49,920 nucleotides of DNA from an uncultured Haliea sp. (GCA_947258585.1 CAMYIZ010000063.1:1-49920); one strand, 5' to 3'; shown: positions 17,472 through 26,006, counted from the first letter of the stretch. The notes: generated by a model not told the origin, from the sequence alone. A program made the numbers and translations.

Positions 17472-18178
17472 TATCCGGGTGGAGCGCAAGGGTGCGCGCA
17501 CTGCGGCGTGAATACGGGTTGCGGGTGGCACTGGGGCTGGCGGTGGACAGGCTGTTGCGCCGTATTTCCGGCCAGCGCTGTGGCCTGTACTGGTACCAGT
17601 TCTACCAGCAGCCGGTGAGCGACCAGTCTCTGGTTCGGGAAGACCCAAGCCTGAGCTACCTGTGGCTGGACCAGCACGAGCCGATTCTGGAGCAGATACC
17701 GCGCCCGGTGGCGAATCTGCGGGCGCGCTTCGAGCAGGAGGTGAAGTGTCTGGCGGTATTGAAGCAGGAGGAGCTGATTGCCTGTGCCTGGTTTGGTTAT
17801 GGCCGGTTTCACGAGGACGAGGTGCGCTGCGTGTACCAACTGCCCGCCAATGCGGTGTGGGACTTTGATGTCTATGTCACGCCTCGCTACCGCCTGGGGC
17901 GCACGTTTGCCCGCACCTGGCAGGCGGCCAATGCACAGCTGGCCAGAGAAGGCGTTGCTCACAGCTTCAGTCGGATTTCCGCCTACAACCGGCACTCCAT
18001 TCTGTCCCATCAACGGCTGGGCGCGGTGCAGGTAGGCGCGGCGCTGTTTCTTCGGCTGGGCCCGCTGCAGCTCATGTGCAGTAATCTTGCGCCCTGGGTG
18101 TCGCTGACGCTGGGTTCTGCCCACGCGCCAGAGCTGGATTTCGGTCGCTTCGTTTGCGCGCCCGTTTCCCGATGTTAA
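17468..18178 (+). CDS. GNAT-like acyltransferase
   Basis: A 236-residue protein. The C-terminal half has FDVYVTPRYRLGRTFARTW, resembling the acyl-CoA-binding loop region of GNAT proteins, followed by a helix and SAYNRHSILSHQRLGA, typical of the end of a GNAT domain. It may re-acylate the amino group exposed by the adjacent deacetylase, or modify another locus product; the substrate is unknown. GTG 17468 overlaps the deacetylase TGA (GTGA), so translational coupling supports this start over the upstream in-frame ATG at 17420. The final residues have no known motif. Confidence 0.7.
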   Translation: MISGWSARVRALRREYGLRVALGLAVDRLLRRISGQRCGLYWYQFYQQPVSDQSLVREDPSLSYLWLDQHEPILEQIPRPVANLRARFEQEVKCLAVLKQEELIACAWFGYGRFHEDEVRCVYQLPANAVWDFDVYVTPRYRLGRTFARTWQAANAQLAREGVAHSFSRISAYNRHSILSHQRLGAVQVGAALFLRLGPLQLMCSNLAPWVSLTLGSAHAPELDFGRFVCAPVSRC

Positions 18179-18248
18179 GATCAGGCGTTGTTTACGTTCC
18201 CCTCCCGGCCCACGGTCGCCGATCTCTTTGATAAGGAAAACACTCGCC

Positions 18249-18497
18249 ATGCTGTCCCTGGACGAACTGAAAAGCATCATTGCCGACATCCTGCAGATCC
18301 CCGGCCGTCTCGATGGCCTCGGCCGTGACGATACCCTGCTGGGTGGCATACCGGAGTTCGATTCCATGGCAGTGGTCTCGGTGTTGACCACGGTTGAGGA
18401 TCACTACGGCATCACCGTCGATGACGATGAAATCAGTGCGGAGGACTTCGAGACCTTCGGTGCCCTGCTGGATCTGCTCAACGCCAAGGCGGCCTGA
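18249..18497 (+). CDS. Acyl carrier protein
   Basis: An 82-residue acidic four-helix carrier protein. EFDSMAVVSVL contains the phosphopantetheine-attachment Ser (Ser39), and the family spacing of helix II is kept. It is a dedicated ACP, as found in XrtA/PEP-CTERM loci beside alpha/beta hydrolases and acyl ligases, rather than the fatty-acid synthase ACP, which would sit in a fab cluster. ATG 18249 has AAGGAAAA about 8 nt upstream; a TTG seven codons earlier is less likely. The next gene is the fused hydrolase, 33 bp away. It may carry an acyl or aminoacyl group handled by the hydrolases or by the LuxI-like acyltransferases; that is inference. Confidence 0.9.
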   Translation: MLSLDELKSIIADILQIPGRLDGLGRDDTLLGGIPEFDSMAVVSVLTTVEDHYGITVDDDEISAEDFETFGALLDLLNAKAA

Positions 18498-18530
18498 TCT
18501 CGGTTTGCCGCGAGCCCCGTATTTCCGCTG

Positions 18531-20309
18531 ATGAGCCTGCTGCGTACCGGCTACCTCGATAGTCCCGCGGGCGGGCTGCATCTCACGCTCTACCTCCCAG
18601 AAGGCCAGGCCAGCTCTCGCTGGATCCTGCACGTGCCCGCGTTTGGGGAGGAGATGAACAAGTCCCGGCATGTGGTGGCGGCACAGGCACGCCGTTTGGC
18701 GGACTGTGGTGCCGCTGTGATTATCCCCGACCTGACCGGCACCGGTGACAGTGCCGGCACCCTGGACCAGGCGGATTGGGCCACCTGGCGGGATGACCTG
18801 GAACGGGTGGCAACCTGGGCCGAATCCCGGGGGGCCAGTGCCCTGGTGCTGTGGGGCCTGCGCCTTGGCTGCCTGCTGGCGGCGGATACGGTCAGCTGCC
18901 TGTCCCTACCAGTGGTGGCACTCTGGTGCTGGCAGCCGGTGCCTTCCGGCAAGCAGCATATCAACCAGTTCCTGCGCCTTCGGGCTGTGGCCGGTCTGAC
19001 CGCGGGCGAGGGTGAATCGGTGGCACAACTGCGCTCCGCGCTGGCACAGGAGGGTTCGCTGGAGGTGGCCGGTTACCCCCTGGGGGAGCCACTTGTCGCC
19101 TCCATCGAGGGGCGGGAACTGTCGTCCATCGAGTTGCCGGTCGGTTTGCCGGTTCGGTTGGCAGAGGTGGCCAAGGACATTTCACGGCCGCTCACCCCGG
19201 TTGCGAGCCGCCAATTGGACGCCTGGAACGCGGCCGGGGTTGCCGCCCATGGGTCGGTGGTCGGCGGGGACCCCTTCTGGATCACCCAGGAACTGGGGTT
19301 TGCGCCAGAGCTGCTGGAGCGCACGGTCTGCTGGTGGCGGGAACTGCAATCCCCCGACGGGGACGAGAGGGCAACATCAGGACCCGCTGAGGCCGCGGGG
19401 AAACTGTCGGCGCAAGCTGCGAGCGGATGGCGTACCGTGGTTTTCGACTGCGCTGAGTCGCGTCTTGCGGGTATTGTGCACGGCGCAGATACACGCTCCG
19501 CGCTGGGCGTGGTCATCGTGGTGGGCGGGCCCCAGTACCGGGTGGGCAGCCACCGCCAGTTTGTCTCCCTCGCCGAGGGGTTTGCCGGCGCGGGTTTCCC
19601 GACCCTGCGTTTTGACTACCGCGGCATGGGGGATAGCGAGGGCGAACTGGCGGGCTTTACCGGCGTGGATGAGGATATTCGCTGTGCGATCGACGCACTG
19701 CAGGCCCAGTGTCCGGGTGTCGAGCGGGTACTTCTGTGGGGGCTGTGCGACGCTGCTACTGCAGCTGTGGCCTATGCCCACCAAGACCCGCGTGTGGCGG
19801 GCCTGATGCTGGCCAATCCCTGGGTCTACAGCCCGCAGGGTCAGGCCAAAACGTATCTGAGGCGCTACTACCTGCAGCGCCTGTTGAGTCGCGATTTCTG
19901 GGCCAAGGTGTTGTCCGGCAGGTTTGCGCTGGGGGATTCACTGCGATCCTTGCGTCGGATGTTGCGCACGGCCGGTGGGGGGCGTGACAGGGCTGATGTT
20001 CCCTCTGCACCGCCAGCGGTGGACTCCCCGGTGGCGACACCCACAGCGCCGGCGGTGGATCTGGCGCAGCATTTTGCCACCAGCCTGGCGCGGTTTCGGG
20101 GGCGGCGCCTGCTGCTGATCAGCGGCAGGGACCTCACCGCCGCCGAGTTTGTGGCGGCAGGCCAGGCCAACAGGGCACTGCGCAGGCAACTCGCAGCCGC
20201 TGAAACCGCCCTCATCACCCAGCCGGCGGCAGACCACACTTTCTCCACCTCTGCGGCGACCCGGGAGATGGAGCAGGCCTGTGTGAAGTTTGCGCAGAGC
20301 CTGCCCTGA
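18531..20309 (+). CDS. Fused exosortase A-associated hydrolases 2 and 1
   Basis: A 592-residue protein with two alpha/beta hydrolase modules. Residues about 1-270 resemble exosortase system hydrolase 2 (TIGR03101-like): HVPAFGEEMNKSRH, PDLTGTGDSAGT, and elbow LWGLRLGCLLA with Arg at the nucleophile position. Residues about 300-592 resemble hydrolase 1 (TIGR03100-like): FDYRGMGDSEG, elbow LWGLCDAATAA with Cys at the nucleophile position, and ADHTFS near the end holding the catalytic His. In other XrtA loci these are two separate neighbouring genes; here one reading frame covers both with a short linker. A Pro/Ala-rich insertion lies near residues 490-515. They may release or transfer acyl groups from the adjacent ACP; this is inference. 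Confidence 0.82.
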   Translation: MSLLRTGYLDSPAGGLHLTLYLPEGQASSRWILHVPAFGEEMNKSRHVVAAQARRLADCGAAVIIPDLTGTGDSAGTLDQADWATWRDDLERVATWAESRGASALVLWGLRLGCLLAADTVSCLSLPVVALWCWQPVPSGKQHINQFLRLRAVAGLTAGEGESVAQLRSALAQEGSLEVAGYPLGEPLVASIEGRELSSIELPVGLPVRLAEVAKDISRPLTPVASRQLDAWNAAGVAAHGSVVGGDPFWITQELGFAPELLERTVCWWRELQSPDGDERATSGPAEAAGKLSAQAASGWRTVVFDCAESRLAGIVHGADTRSALGVVIVVGGPQYRVGSHRQFVSLAEGFAGAGFPTLRFDYRGMGDSEGELAGFTGVDEDIRCAIDALQAQCPGVERVLLWGLCDAATAAVAYAHQDPRVAGLMLANPWVYSPQGQAKTYLRRYYLQRLLSRDFWAKVLSGRFALGDSLRSLRRMLRTAGGGRDRADVPSAPPAVDSPVATPTAPAVDLAQHFATSLARFRGRRLLLISGRDLTAAEFVAAGQANRALRRQLAAAETALITQPAADHTFSTSAATREMEQACVKFAQSLP

Positions 20310-20354
20310 GGGCGGTTTTTAGTGCAACAAAAAAGGTCTACCGAAATTGGGGGT

Positions 20355-20376
20355 ACCCAAATTGGGTAATATTACC
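20355..20376. promoter_or_regulatory. Two overlapping palindromes before the LuxI-like acyltransferase gene
   Basis: ACCCAA-A-TTGGGT (20355-20367) is a 13-bp dyad, and GGTAATATTACC (20365-20376) is a perfect 12-bp palindrome. They overlap by three bases and lie 92-113 bp before ATG 20468 in an unusually AT-rich spacer. A further AAATTGGG copy lies at 20344-20351. This looks like an operator for dimeric regulators. A terminator is less likely because no T-run follows. Confidence 0.45.
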
Positions 20377-20467
20377 TAGAATAGGCACGCCGGTGCAGGA
20401 TGCGATGGCACATGACATTCATCTTGCACATCGGCGGCGTTCTTCGCCCCAGGGGTAAACGGTTCCA

Positions 20468-21106
20468 ATGAGTATTCTCCAGCAGTTCCCGCAGGCAGCC
20501 TATTTCAGCACACGCCGGGTTCAGGCCGGTGTGGAGCTGGAGGCGATCTTCGGGCTGCGCTATCAGGTTTACTGCGAGGAGCGAGGTTTTCTCCCCCGCG
20601 AAAGGTATCCGCAGCAGCAGGAATCCGACGAATTCGACCACCAGGCCGTGCATTTTGCCGCCTTTGATCAGGATGGTCAGGTGGCGGCGGCCGTGCGACT
20701 GGTCATGCCGGTGGCAGACCGCGGATTACCATGCCAGCAGCACTGCGACCTGTTCGACGATGTGGCCAAGCCACCCCCGGCGCTGAGCGTGGAGGTGTCG
20801 CGGCTGGTCCTGAACAAGCACCACAGGACCCCCCCCGGTGGCGGTTGCGTGGGCACAGTGGTGCTCGGCCTGTACCGGGAAATGTACCAGTTCAGCAGGC
20901 AGTCGGGGATCAGCCACTGGTATGCTGCCATGGAAAAGCCCCTGGCGAGGCTGCTGGCCCGTTATGGCTTCAGGTTCGACCTGGCGGGCCCGGAGTCGGA
21001 CTACTATGGTCCGGTGTCTGCCTACCTTGCCGACTTAAGCGTGCTGGAACGTCGGCTCGCAAAGGAAAGTCCCGCGCTTCACAAGTGGTTTTCCTGTAGC
21101 TGGTGA
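20468..21106 (+). CDS. PEP-CTERM/exosortase system acyltransferase (LuxI-like)
   Basis: A 212-residue member of the putative PEP-CTERM/exosortase-associated acyltransferase family (TIGR03694-like), distantly related to N-acylhomoserine lactone synthases. Recognisable segments are EAIFGLRYQVYCEERGFLP, DEFDHQAVHFAAFD and VEVSRLVLNKHHR, the last resembling the LuxI core, and YAAMEKPLARLLARYGF. Members of this family occur only with exosortase systems; their product is unknown but is expected to be an acylated small molecule or lipid. Its 3' end overlaps the convergent VanZ/O-ligase-like gene by 28 bp. A second paralogue lies at 26183. Palindromes upstream suggest specific control. Confidence 0.85.
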   Translation: MSILQQFPQAAYFSTRRVQAGVELEAIFGLRYQVYCEERGFLPRERYPQQQESDEFDHQAVHFAAFDQDGQVAAAVRLVMPVADRGLPCQQHCDLFDDVAKPPPALSVEVSRLVLNKHHRTPPGGGCVGTVVLGLYREMYQFSRQSGISHWYAAMEKPLARLLARYGFRFDLAGPESDYYGPVSAYLADLSVLERRLAKESPALHKWFSCSW

Positions 21107-24100
21107 GTTCCGGCCAGTCGTGTCGGGCGCGGCTGCCCACTGCTGATGCCCACCCAGGCCAGCAGTAACAGCAACAGCAGGAAGCGCGGTTCGTCGATGA
21201 GTGTGTTCAGGCTGCCCGACACGCCGTAGGCCGCCAGTGCTGCAACCGCAACCGCCGCGACCGGGTTGCCGGCCCAGGCGGCGCGCGTTCCCGTCAGAAG
21301 CGCCAGGGTCAACAGCACGATCCACGTGAGAACCCCAAACCACCCCTGCTCCAGGAGCACCGCTACTGGCAGGCTATGCACGTGGTAGGGCGGGTCGATA
21401 TCGGTGGACATCCACCAGTTGTCGAAGCCGCGGTTGAAATCGCCATTGGTCAGCAGCTCGCGCCCCTCGGCATCCAGCAGTGAGATATCGGTGACGTCGA
21501 TCGCCACGTCCCCGGACGGCGTGTGCAGCGCCAGCTTTACGGGTCGCCAGTGCGGCGCATACGCCAGCGGGGTCAGGTCCAGTGTCGCGCTGGCGCTGTG
21601 CCAGGCCAGCACGGCGTCATCGGTGGGGAAGGCGGTTACGGCGCAGGCGGCCGAAGTCAGCATCCACTTCTCGCAGAGGCTGACGGTAAGCCTGGCGCCG
21701 GGGGCGCTCGCCCGCATCCGCAGCGCCAGCGTCACGCTCTCCAGGCCACTGACGGACACGATCTGATCCAGGTAGGTGGGTGTCCCGGCAACCATGCGGA
21801 GGAACGTTGCCGGATCCTCCGCGCGGCTGGCTTCGGCGTCCACAACAAGTAGCCGCGCAGCGCGCGTGTCTTCGCGGCTCAACCAGTAGTGCTGGTCGGG
21901 GAAGCGCCCCAGGCCAATGCCGAACAGCGCCTGCGTCCAGGAACCGTTGCGCAGCGCCAGCGCGTTCCGCCAGTGTGTGGTGCGAACCTCGAGGTCGCGT
22001 TCCCAGCGGGCCAGCCGTTCCTGCGCATACTCGCCGCGCAGTACGGGCACCGTAGCTGCGCCGATCCCGACCAGCAGCGCCAGCACCACCAGCACCGTCG
22101 GCCCGTGCCGGCCCCGCGCTCGCAGCGCCAGGACTGCCCACACCAGTAGCGCCAGCGCCAGTGCTGCATAGCCGTTGCGGGAAAAGGTCAGCATCATCGC
22201 GAAGCCGCCCGCCACCAGCAGCACGGCAGCAGCCATGCGCAAGGCAATCGACCGTGCGGCAATCGCGGCCTGCGCCGCTACCGGCATGGCGATGGCGATA
22301 TAGCACTCGACGAAGGCGCCTCCCCGGTGCATCGCCGAGAACGGGCCGGTGACCCGGTAATCGACCCCCCAGTCACCGAAACCCACGAAGGCCCAGCGCT
22401 CCCACAGCACCCACGCCACGACACCGGCAAGGCCCGCCAGGGTGCCGCGGGCAAACAGGGCAGGGGCAGCGTAGCCGGCTGAATCCAGCCGGCGCCACAA
22501 GCCCGTCAGCAGCACCGCCCAGAGCAACCCCTTGGCGATACGCAGGGCATTGTAGGGACTGTGATAGCTGGCGAGTGCGTTGGCATCGGGCCAGCCGCCC
22601 GACCACACGCCGATCGAGGCACTCAGCACCAGGCTGGCGGTGACCAGGCCGACCCCCAGCATCCACTGCGAGGAGTGCGGCACTGCGGGTGATGGCGTTC
22701 GCGCCCACGCCATCGCCAGGACCAGCACCAGCAGCAGGTCGAATTCGTCCCACAGGCCCCGGCCGGTCCACGAGGCCAGGTCGAAAAGCGGCAGGGCCGC
22801 CATCAGCCACAGCGGCGCCAGCGCCGGTCGCCAGGCCACCGTCAATGCCGCGCCGGTCACGAGCAGCGTGGTCGGCACTACGTAGGGGGGTGCGCTGAGG
22901 AGCTGCCAGCCCAGGGCCAGTGCCGCCAGCAGCCACAACCCGGGGGAGCCTAACTGTGTTGTGGCCTTCTCGTGCGCCTGTTGCCTGCGCGGGGGCACCT
23001 CTGCCGAGTCCAGGGTCGCGGCTGGCTGCCCGGCGCGCTCGATCGCCCAAGCCACCAGCGCTGCGGTGAGGGCCGCGATGCCGAGATTGGTGGGGTCCGG
23101 CCGCAGCCCCTCCAGGAACAGCTTGCCAGCCTCAATCACCGTGCACAGTACCAAAGCGACCAGCGCGGCGGTGAAAGGGGAGGTGCGCCTTGCCCATGCC
23201 CAGAGACCCACAGGAGCGTAGCTGAACGCCACGCTGGTCAGGCTCATCAGGGCGACCGCTTCGGAGGTGAAGTAGTGGTAGTAGAACGGCTGCCAGCGCA
23301 GTCTGGCCAGGGTATCAATGGCCTCCTCGGGGCCGCCCCAGGGGTGCCCCAGCCACCCGTTGACGCCGAACAGCAGGAGAAGATATGGCAGGAATATCCA
23401 GGGCGCCGCGCGGGCGACAACAGCCCGTGCGCGCGCGGAGTTCCAGGCGTCGCGCCGCGTCCACAGGGCGGCGCCAAGTACGAACCCGCCGGCGCGCGCC
23501 AGCACCGAGGCGCCCTGGGTGGTGCCGGTGGCGATGCACAATTGTGCCAGCTCGATTGCCAGGCCCACTCCAAGCCCCAGGGCAAGGGCCGCCTGCCAGC
23601 CTGCCGCAGGGCGACGCGTCGCCAGCAGGGCACCGAGAGGCGCGGCGAGCAGCAGCTCGATCGCCAGCCGCACCGCGGTCAACAGTGGCCGGTCGGCGGC
23701 GCCGGCAAGCCACCATCCCCAGCGGTCGGATGCCAGCTTCTCGGCGAATTCCGCAGATGAGATCAGCAAGTCGTAGGGGAACAGGCTGTAAGCGAAATAG
23801 GCTATCGCGTAGAGGGTCAGCGCGTGGTCGTGCAGCCAGTGGGACCCCGCCTGCTGCAACGGGCGCCAGCGCGCGCGCCAGGCAATGGCGGCAATTGCTA
23901 CGCCGGCGCCGACCACGCTGCCGATGGCCTCGGCGACAAGGTCGTTCTGCGACACCGTGCGGGCCGGGAAATAGAGCTGGGTGTACTCGACCGTTACCGC
24001 CAGTACCCAGGCGGCAGCGACTGCCAAAAACACCGCGCCTGGTCGCCACCAGCCGCGCTGCAGCAGCGCCAGCGCACCAAGGAATCCCAGCGGTGCGTAG

Positions 24101-24291
24101 AGCACGCCGTTGGCGATCCAGTCGGCGCGGGAGGCGACACCGAGATTCAGGAACGGGATTTGCTGGAACCGCGCCCACGCCTCGTCGGCGGGGAGCGGCC
24201 GGTAGTCGAGGGGCACGAGGCTGCCATAGACCACAAACAGGGCATAGAGCGCCCACCAGCGACTGATTGTCCATGACGTCCTGTTTGTCAT
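21079..24291 (-). CDS. Giant VanZ-like and O-antigen-ligase-like membrane protein
   Basis: A 1070-residue multi-domain membrane protein. Residues about 10-120 are VanZ-like (LYALFVVYGSLVPLDYRPL). Residues about 150-285 look like a second copy (YAIAYFAYSLFPYDLL) and about 300-410 like a third (WQPFYYHYFTSEAVAL, then LRPDPTNLGIAAL). The next region to about residue 745 is an O-antigen ligase/polymerase-like helix bundle with GPFSAMHRGGAFVECYIAI, followed by a roughly 200-residue non-membrane segment with a beta-rich look and final helices. It probably handles polysaccharide or lipid-linked glycan in the inner membrane; the exact role is unknown. ATG 24291 follows GAGGGGCC. It is 72 bp downstream of the small secreted protein gene. 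Confidence 0.8.
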   Translation of the reverse strand: MTNRTSWTISRWWALYALFVVYGSLVPLDYRPLPADEAWARFQQIPFLNLGVASRADWIANGVLYAPLGFLGALALLQRGWWRPGAVFLAVAAAWVLAVTVEYTQLYFPARTVSQNDLVAEAIGSVVGAGVAIAAIAWRARWRPLQQAGSHWLHDHALTLYAIAYFAYSLFPYDLLISSAEFAEKLASDRWGWWLAGAADRPLLTAVRLAIELLLAAPLGALLATRRPAAGWQAALALGLGVGLAIELAQLCIATGTTQGASVLARAGGFVLGAALWTRRDAWNSARARAVVARAAPWIFLPYLLLLFGVNGWLGHPWGGPEEAIDTLARLRWQPFYYHYFTSEAVALMSLTSVAFSYAPVGLWAWARRTSPFTAALVALVLCTVIEAGKLFLEGLRPDPTNLGIAALTAALVAWAIERAGQPAATLDSAEVPPRRQQAHEKATTQLGSPGLWLLAALALGWQLLSAPPYVVPTTLLVTGAALTVAWRPALAPLWLMAALPLFDLASWTGRGLWDEFDLLLVLVLAMAWARTPSPAVPHSSQWMLGVGLVTASLVLSASIGVWSGGWPDANALASYHSPYNALRIAKGLLWAVLLTGLWRRLDSAGYAAPALFARGTLAGLAGVVAWVLWERWAFVGFGDWGVDYRVTGPFSAMHRGGAFVECYIAIAMPVAAQAAIAARSIALRMAAAVLLVAGGFAMMLTFSRNGYAALALALLVWAVLALRARGRHGPTVLVVLALLVGIGAATVPVLRGEYAQERLARWERDLEVRTTHWRNALALRNGSWTQALFGIGLGRFPDQHYWLSREDTRAARLLVVDAEASRAEDPATFLRMVAGTPTYLDQIVSVSGLESVTLALRMRASAPGARLTVSLCEKWMLTSAACAVTAFPTDDAVLAWHSASATLDLTPLAYAPHWRPVKLALHTPSGDVAIDVTDISLLDAEGRELLTNGDFNRGFDNWWMSTDIDPPYHVHSLPVAVLLEQGWFGVLTWIVLLTLALLTGTRAAWAGNPVAAVAVAALAAYGVSGSLNTLIDEPRFLLLLLLLAWVGISSGQPRPTRLAGTHQLQENHL

Positions 24292-24363
24292 GGCCCCTCG
24301 ATCATTAACAGCCTCTTGCGTTCTGCCGGCACCTCACAGGGCCGGGTTCATCGGGGTAACGCC

Positions 24364-24810
24364 TCAGGGGCAGGCGACCTGGCCGGCTACCAGTGACCCA
24401 GCGATGTCTCGACCACCGTACGGCGTACCACAGAACCGGATAGTCGCTCCATTCTGGCAAACCTCGTAGGAATAAACACCGCCGCTGCCGTAATTGTAGA
24501 TGACACGGGAGCTACTCCCGGTGCCGGAGGTGGACCAGGTACCAACGGTTGCGGTCGGGTCGGTTGGATGACCTGGGCCCCTTTTATAGTCAATCAAATT
24601 GCCGCCAGCGGTGGTGTTTCCTTGATGGAATTCCTGCCAGCGCTCTGTGCCCACCATGGCGCAGGCGGTTTTGCCGCCCAACAGGGTTGCTACGGTAGCG
24701 GCGGGCTGGACTCGCGACCCCGGTCCGCAGGAACAGCTGCCCTGGGCCTGGACGGAACCCGAGAGCACAATCAGGATTGGTGCAGTGGCGAGTAAGAGAG
24801 CTGCTTTCAT
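24364..24810 (-). CDS. Small secreted protein of unknown function
   Basis: A 148-residue protein with a clear signal peptide (MKAALLLATAPILIVLSGSVQAQG, cleavage near VQAQ). The mature part begins with a Cys-rich CSCGPGS and contains further Cys near its middle and end, suggesting disulfide bonds in the periplasm or outside the cell. I do not recognise the family. The repeated Gly/Ser/Thr and aromatic pattern in the C-terminal half could be a small beta-structured domain. ATG 24810 has AGAGG nearby, and TATACT 47-52 bp upstream of the ATG could be a -10 box. It precedes the VanZ/O-ligase-like gene on the same strand. Confidence 0.7.
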   Translation of the reverse strand: MKAALLLATAPILIVLSGSVQAQGSCSCGPGSRVQPAATVATLLGGKTACAMVGTERWQEFHQGNTTAGGNLIDYKRGPGHPTDPTATVGTWSTSGTGSSSRVIYNYGSGGVYSYEVCQNGATIRFCGTPYGGRDIAGSLVAGQVACP

Positions 24811-24913
24811 GGCTTGGGCCTCTGGAAAACACGTGTCTGGAGTATAGGACGCATTTATTGCCGTGGACAGTTGCCGTGGTTGTGGATGTCCGCTGAAGTT
24901 GTGACGCCCCCCA

Positions 24914-24941
24914 TAAAAAAGCCCGGCAAAAGGCCGGGCTT
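24914..24941 (-). terminator. Intrinsic terminator of the first PEP-CTERM gene
   Basis: On the reverse strand, AAGCCCGGC pairs with GCCGGGCTT around a five-base loop (9-bp GC-rich stem), followed by a run of T. It lies 26 bp after the PEP-CTERM stop codon and so should end a single-gene transcript started at the sigma-54 promoter. Confidence 0.85.
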
Positions 24942-24966
24942 CCTGAATTAAGGCGTAGTGCCCGGA

Positions 24967-25839
24967 TTAGCTGCGACGCAGGCGGCGGCTGAAGCCGAGG
25001 CCCGCGAGAGCCAGCCCCATCAGGGCCAGGGTGCCGGGGGTGGGGATCGCTTCGGCGGACACCTGCCCGACCGCTTTAACCGTCCAGTCCAGATCGCTTG
25101 CCGCGCCGTTGACGTCGTCGAAAGTCGTGGTCAGGAACAGGTCAGCACTGCCACCCAGGAACCCGTTGGTGTCCAGTTGTGAGGCGATGGATCCGCCCGT
25201 AACTGAAAGGTAACCCGAACCCTGGCCCGCAACCGTGTTGGAGTCGAAGGTGGATACGTAGGTTGCGGTGGGCACGCCAGCAGAGGCCCCGGGCACAAAG
25301 TCGGCACTCAGCCACAGGGAGTCCCCGGCACCGGGAATGTCGGTGTAGCTGCTGAGACCGGTTCTACCGGCGGGGCCGGCCGTGGGGTCGTAGTCATCGG
25401 CGGACTCGTAAACCAGGATGCTGCCACCCTGCGAAAAGGCGGTCGTGATGTCTGTTGTCAAGCCGACCAGACGCTCTACGGTGAAATCTTCCAGACCGAA
25501 GAACATGCCGATCAGGTAGCCATCAGTGCCTTTGGTGAACAGGGTGTCTCCGGTGGAGATGTTGGAGATGTTGCTGATGGAGAATATACCCCAGGTGTCC
25601 TCAGAGCCGACGGCGCCGGGTGAGGGGAATGCGGCAGCTGCATCGCATGTGGCTACCGTGTTGCAGGCGATACCACTGGCAGTTGGATCCCCACCGACGG
25701 TGTAGCCGAAGGTGCCTGCGTCGTAGGCATCAAAGGATATCTTGATGTCGCCGGCAGTGATCACAAAGGCGTTTGCGATACTGCTGGCTCCCAAAGCAAT
25801 AGAGGCGGCGAAGCCAAGTACAAAGTTGCGTAAGGTCAT
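24967..25839 (-). CDS. PEP-CTERM domain protein (exosortase substrate)
   Basis: A 290-residue secreted protein. The signal peptide is about residues 1-24 (FAASIALGASSIANA). The C-terminus is a PEP-CTERM sorting signal: IPTPGTLALMGLALAGLGFS followed by RRLRRS, that is a Pro-rich motif (PTP in place of PEP), a hydrophobic helix and a basic tail. The middle is a Gly/Asp/Ser/Thr-rich extracellular-type sequence without a recognised domain. Exosortase is expected to cleave near the PTP motif, and the product may be glycosylated and become part of the extracellular matrix. ATG 25839 follows GAGGAG. It is a monocistronic unit with a sigma-54 promoter, an upstream activator-like site and a terminator. 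Confidence 0.92.
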   Translation of the reverse strand: MTLRNFVLGFAASIALGASSIANAFVITAGDIKISFDAYDAGTFGYTVGGDPTASGIACNTVATCDAAAAFPSPGAVGSEDTWGIFSISNISNISTGDTLFTKGTDGYLIGMFFGLEDFTVERLVGLTTDITTAFSQGGSILVYESADDYDPTAGPAGRTGLSSYTDIPGAGDSLWLSADFVPGASAGVPTATYVSTFDSNTVAGQGSGYLSVTGGSIASQLDTNGFLGGSADLFLTTTFDDVNGAASDLDWTVKAVGQVSAEAIPTPGTLALMGLALAGLGFSRRLRRS

Positions 25840-25885
25840 TGTTCTTACTCCTCAAAAGGTGGTGCAAACTCGTCACGGTTAATAA

Positions 25886-25901
25886 AGCACGCTTCGTGCC
25901 A
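25886..25901 (-). promoter_or_regulatory. Sigma-54 (-24/-12) promoter of PEP-CTERM gene 1
   Basis: The reverse strand reads TGGCACG-AAGC-GTGCT. The -24 block is identical to the RpoN consensus, and the GG and GC dinucleotides are correctly ten bases apart; the -12 block deviates only in its first base. The inferred start of transcription near 25875 gives a leader of about 36 nt with GAGGAG before the ATG. Confidence 0.8.
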
Positions 25902-25987
25902 AAGTTGGCGGAGTTGACGTAACTATATGATTTATAGAGCCTGAAGCGCTTCTGCGCCGCCGCAATGGAGAGCTGCGAAGCCGTTAG

Positions 25988-26006
25988 TGTAAAAAAATCC
26001 GACAAT
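25988..26006 (-). promoter_or_regulatory. Putative activator site of PEP-CTERM gene 1 (shared motif)
   Basis: In the direction of the PEP-CTERM gene this reads ATTGTCGGATTTTTTTACA. It lies 86 bp upstream of the -24/-12 element. The same 19-base motif, with 15-16 identities, precedes the other two sigma-54 promoters of this window. That position suits a bacterial enhancer-binding protein. It could also affect the divergent acyltransferase gene at 26183. Confidence 0.65.

Noticed and set aside
20382-20397. Sigma-54-like sequence (AGGCACG...GTGC) before the first LuxI-like acyltransferase gene
   Set aside because: GG and GC are nine, not ten, bases apart, and no shared upstream motif is present; one base missing usually abolishes function.
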